64,000 bases of DNA from Bacillus marasmi (GTDB lineage Bacteria; Bacillota; Bacilli; Bacillales; Cytobacillaceae): contig NZ_LR656168.1 in the NCBI RefSeq assembly GCF_902168435.1, positions 186,001 to 250,000 of the forward strand. Reading direction: 5' to 3'. Every line of letters begins with the position of its first letter. Within the stretch, counting starts at the first letter, position 1. The translations under genes and the position numbers were made by a program. The notes under the pieces are model-generated. The model saw only the letters and a list, made by a program, of their open reading frames with translations. It was not told the origin of the DNA and searched no databases. This document shows, one piece after another, positions 61,944 to 64,000 of the stretch.

Positions 61944-62501
61944 ATGAAAACTTTGCAAATGGCGCTCTTGGCTTTGTTTTTTATGTTTGCTTTGAATTTT
62001 GGACTAACTGGAAGCAACGTTGTCTCTGCAGATGATGATGACTACGAGAAATATGAACAGTATGAAGAAGGCGAGGAACACGAAAAAGATGGTCCTTACG
62101 AGGAATTAGGAGAAACTATAGGTTGGGGAACAATTATTGCTATGGGAATTGCAGGCATCATTTTCCCGCTTAGAAGATCGATGAAAACAGTTACGACTAA
62201 TTTCCCAGAAGCAAAAAAAGGCTATATTTCACTTACGAAGTTTTTTGGGAAATTTCATATTCCAATTGGAATCATCGCTCTTGGCTTAAGTATTTTCCAC
62301 GGTATTACGATGTATGTTAGTGAGGGCGAACTAGAAGGTGACGGCATCATCGGACTTGGTTCTGTGGTATTAATGCTGATTGCTGGTCTCATTGGTGCTG
62401 TATTATTCAAAAATAAAAAAGCGAAAAGCCTTCGAACAACCCATACCATTTTAATCGTGTTTGCTATGTTTATAGGTGTTGTTCATATTTTTGCCTCTTA
62501 A
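61944..62501 (+). CDS. Candidate di-haem b-type membrane cytochrome
   Basis: A 185-residue protein with a signal peptide ending NVVSA, an extracytoplasmic acidic stretch (DDDDYEKYEQYEEGEEHEKD) and four helices. Two helices each carry a His pair 14 residues apart: His105-His119 (HIPIGIIALGLSIFH) and His167-His181 (HTILIVFAMFIGVVH). This HX13H pair in two helices is the arrangement by which b-type cytochromes bind two haems. I chose ATG 61944 with GGGAGG upstream; the frame extends to 61848, but that part overlaps the preceding terminator. No quinone- or flavin-binding partner is adjacent. A ferric or membrane electron carrier is possible but unproven. Confidence 0.65.
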   Translation: MKTLQMALLALFFMFALNFGLTGSNVVSADDDDYEKYEQYEEGEEHEKDGPYEELGETIGWGTIIAMGIAGIIFPLRRSMKTVTTNFPEAKKGYISLTKFFGKFHIPIGIIALGLSIFHGITMYVSEGELEGDGIIGLGSVVLMLIAGLIGAVLFKNKKAKSLRTTHTILIVFAMFIGVVHIFAS

Positions 62502-62515
62502 CTTATTATATTTTA

Positions 62516-62966
62516 AAGAAGCTAGGACAAAACTAAAATCGTATGATTAAAGTTCAGTGTTGATTTTACATGTAGGTATGAGAATAAGCGGAGAATTTCC
62601 CGTTATTGTACCTAAGGGGTGCCAATTGAGATGAAATAAGAGGAGAATTTCCGCTTAACTACTCCCCAAAAGGCAAAATCCAGTGATTTTTATGAAATAA
62701 GTGGAAAAACTCCCTTTATTCTTAGCAAAAATACCATATTTCTCAAAATAAGCGGAATTATTCCCTTTATTTTCATACACAAGGAAATCAACATTTGGGT
62801 TACCAGATCCACATGCAAAAAATTTTTCACATCAATGTTATCCACAGTTAGTTCAAGGTAGTGTCCATTGTAAATAGGAAAAAAAATCGAACTATCGGGA
62901 AATTCAAAGTTAAAATTTCGCACGATAGTTCGTTTTTTTTATTTAGTTGAAATACTTATGTCCCAA
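62516..62966 (+). repeat. Dispersed ~440-bp repeat, copy D
   Basis: Same family and orientation as copy A. AAAGTTCAGTGTTGATTTT, AACTACTCCCCAAAAG, ATTTTTATGAAATAAG and AAGGAAATCAACATT are shared almost word for word. It lies between the cytochrome gene and the CaiB gene; no gene is visible in 62502-63000. Confidence 0.85.
62884..62940 (-). terminator. Terminator of the CaiB-type gene, within repeat D
   Basis: On minus ACGAACTATCG pairs with CGATAGTTCGAT, followed by TTTTTTTTCC. It lies just downstream of the CoA-transferase gene. Confidence 0.7.
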
Positions 62967-63000
62967 ACTAATTGTTTTATTACGCGTTGTCTAGATAAAA

Positions 63001-64000
63001 TTATTTCAATAGCTTCGATATTTCACTCTTAAGGATTCCTTTTTTCTCCCATTCCTTAACTTGTTCTTCGGATTTATCGAGGAGCTTACTGACGATATCA
63101 ATGCTGTGCTCTCCAAGCTTCGGAGGCGGAGTTTGGTTCTTCTGCTTTAAATCACCATGCATCTTCACTTGCTCATCCCCCCACGCAGCAGTATAAACAT
63201 TTTGATTTCCATAACCTTTAAGTTCATTAATTTCGAGAATCGGAGTCAAACAGCAATCCACCCCACGACCGAACGCTGCCCATTCCTCCAATGTTTTTTG
63301 TAAAAATAAATCCTTGACCTCGAGGTAAACCGGATTACTTTCGTTTGCCTCTGTTCCATGAGCGCTAATCCATTCTGGACGATTGACTGCATGACAAAAG
63401 TTTTCCCAGAATTTAAATTCTAATGCACCAAAGCCCACAAACCGCCTATCCTTGGTTGGATAGATGGCATAAGAGATCATCGTTCCATTTAATACAGATA
63501 ACCCTTGTCCAAAGCCTGTTTCCTCTGCTACTACTGCGTGATTGACCATAATTGAGGTCATCACATCAGTTACTGAAATAGAATGATAGCTTCCCTTTCC
63601 TGTTTGTTGCTTTGAGATGATACCAGTAAGAATTCGTTCACTAGCAGCAAATGCTCCGATGTAATCCGCAAAAGTGATGGTCGGATGGATTGGCTCACCG
63701 TGACTATTTTTCATTTGTGACAGGACTCCGCTTAACGATAAAAAGTTTAGATCGTGACTTCCTAATTTGCTCAGATCCCCCTCTTGTCCATAGCCAGTAA
63801 TCGAGCAATAGACTATTTCTTGTTTAAGTTCTTTTACTGCTTCGTAACCTAGACCAAGCTTGTCCATTACACCAGGTCTGAAGCTTTCAACGATTACGTC
63901 TGATTTTTTTATCATTTGCTGAACAATTTCCTTGCCTTCTGCTGTTTTTAGGTTAACTGCTAGGCTTTTTTTGTTGCGATTCATTGCTCTGAATACAGGG
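63001..64000 (-). CDS. CaiB/BaiF-type CoA-transferase (5' end beyond the window)
   Basis: A class III CoA-transferase (family of alpha-methylacyl-CoA racemase, formyl-CoA transferase and carnitine CoA-transferase). The visible 333 residues include PVFRAMNRNKKSLAVNLKT, DVIVESFRPGVMDKLGLGYE and CSITGYGQEGD, all standard for the family. The catalytic Asp is expected in the segment TFADYIGAFAAS. The frame runs through the right window edge without a start, so about 60-70 N-terminal residues are missing. Substrate unknown. Confidence 0.9.
   Translation of the reverse strand, partial: PVFRAMNRNKKSLAVNLKTAEGKEIVQQMIKKSDVIVESFRPGVMDKLGLGYEAVKELKQEIVYCSITGYGQEGDLSKLGSHDLNFLSLSGVLSQMKNSHGEPIHPTITFADYIGAFAASERILTGIISKQQTGKGSYHSISVTDVMTSIMVNHAVVAEETGFGQGLSVLNGTMISYAIYPTKDRRFVGFGALEFKFWENFCHAVNRPEWISAHGTEANESNPVYLEVKDLFLQKTLEEWAAFGRGVDCCLTPILEINELKGYGNQNVYTAAWGDEQVKMHGDLKQKNQTPPPKLGEHSIDIVSKLLDKSEEQVKEWEKKGILKSEISKLLK

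Overview
The window looks like the chromosome of an endospore-forming member of the Bacillaceae (Bacillus or a close relative). The evidence is the AT-rich sequence, strong AGGAGG-type ribosome sites with frequent GTG and TTG starts, an alpha/beta-type small acid-soluble spore protein, a SpoVB-family flippase, a DUF1360 protein, and many genes whose closest recognisable relatives are B. subtilis genes (mrpABCDEFG, cbiMNQO behind a cobalamin riboswitch, liaFSR, dctSRBP, yclNOPQ, pxpABC, queF, mscL, yetJ, yisL, yfmL). I see no rRNA, tRNA, prophage, transposase or CRISPR array.

Layout. 1-8.5 kb: tail of a membrane protein, a small divergent lipoprotein, the complete Mrp Na+/H+ antiporter operon, and a CPA2 antiporter behind a leader terminator. 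8.6-14.4 kb: aminopeptidase AmpS, acylphosphatase, QueF, MscL, a BAX-inhibitor-like protein and a SpoVB-family flippase. 14.4-17.6 kb: cobalamin riboswitch and cobalt ECF transporter. 17.6-21.2 kb: a Lia envelope-stress cassette (LiaR, LiaS, LiaF, PspA, small membrane protein). 21.4-24.7 kb: DUF1360 protein, a 52-residue protein, a PLP enzyme and a DEAD-box helicase. 24.7-30.1 kb: a peptide-centred locus holding an M50 protease with a PqqD-like front end, a 21-residue Cys-Trp-Trp-Cys peptide gene, an HD-GYP sensor, an NapH-like ferredoxin gene behind a CRP/FNR box, and a histidine kinase with the same membrane sensor as the HD-GYP protein. 30.3-35.6 kb: dicarboxylate sensing and uptake (DctS, DctR, DctB, DctP). 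35.8-40.8 kb: an orphan set of Fo-ATPase-like genes, then a TnrA/GlnR-controlled ammonium transporter with a DUF294 nucleotidyltransferase and a DnaQ-like exonuclease. 40.9-42.2 kb: SASP and a NERD protein. 43.5-51.4 kb: a heterodimeric ABC exporter, YisL, and a two-component system with an ABC transporter. 51.8-56.1 kb: a secreted protein, a candidate non-coding RNA, and 5-oxoprolinase PxpBCA. 56.2-61.5 kb: iron-siderophore uptake YclNOPQ under Fur-like boxes, and a two-part ThrE exporter. 61.6-64 kb: a 27-residue membrane peptide, a candidate di-haem membrane cytochrome, and a CaiB-type CoA-transferase cut by the window edge.

The intergenic space is unusually rich in repeats. Four copies (A-D) of a roughly 440-bp element each carry a terminator hairpin placed just after a gene. 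A GC-rich palindromic element abuts the stop codons of queF and yclP. One palindromic MITE-like element lies at 24.8 kb. Four tandem arrays with unrelated sequences share a unit of 52 or 53 bp, and one array has a 20-bp unit.

The most novel-looking parts are the CWWC peptide/M50/HD-GYP locus, the A/C-rich candidate RNA at 53 kb, the common 52-bp periodicity, the orphan Fo genes and the small HX13H cytochrome. All functional statements come from reading the sequence; no database search was run.
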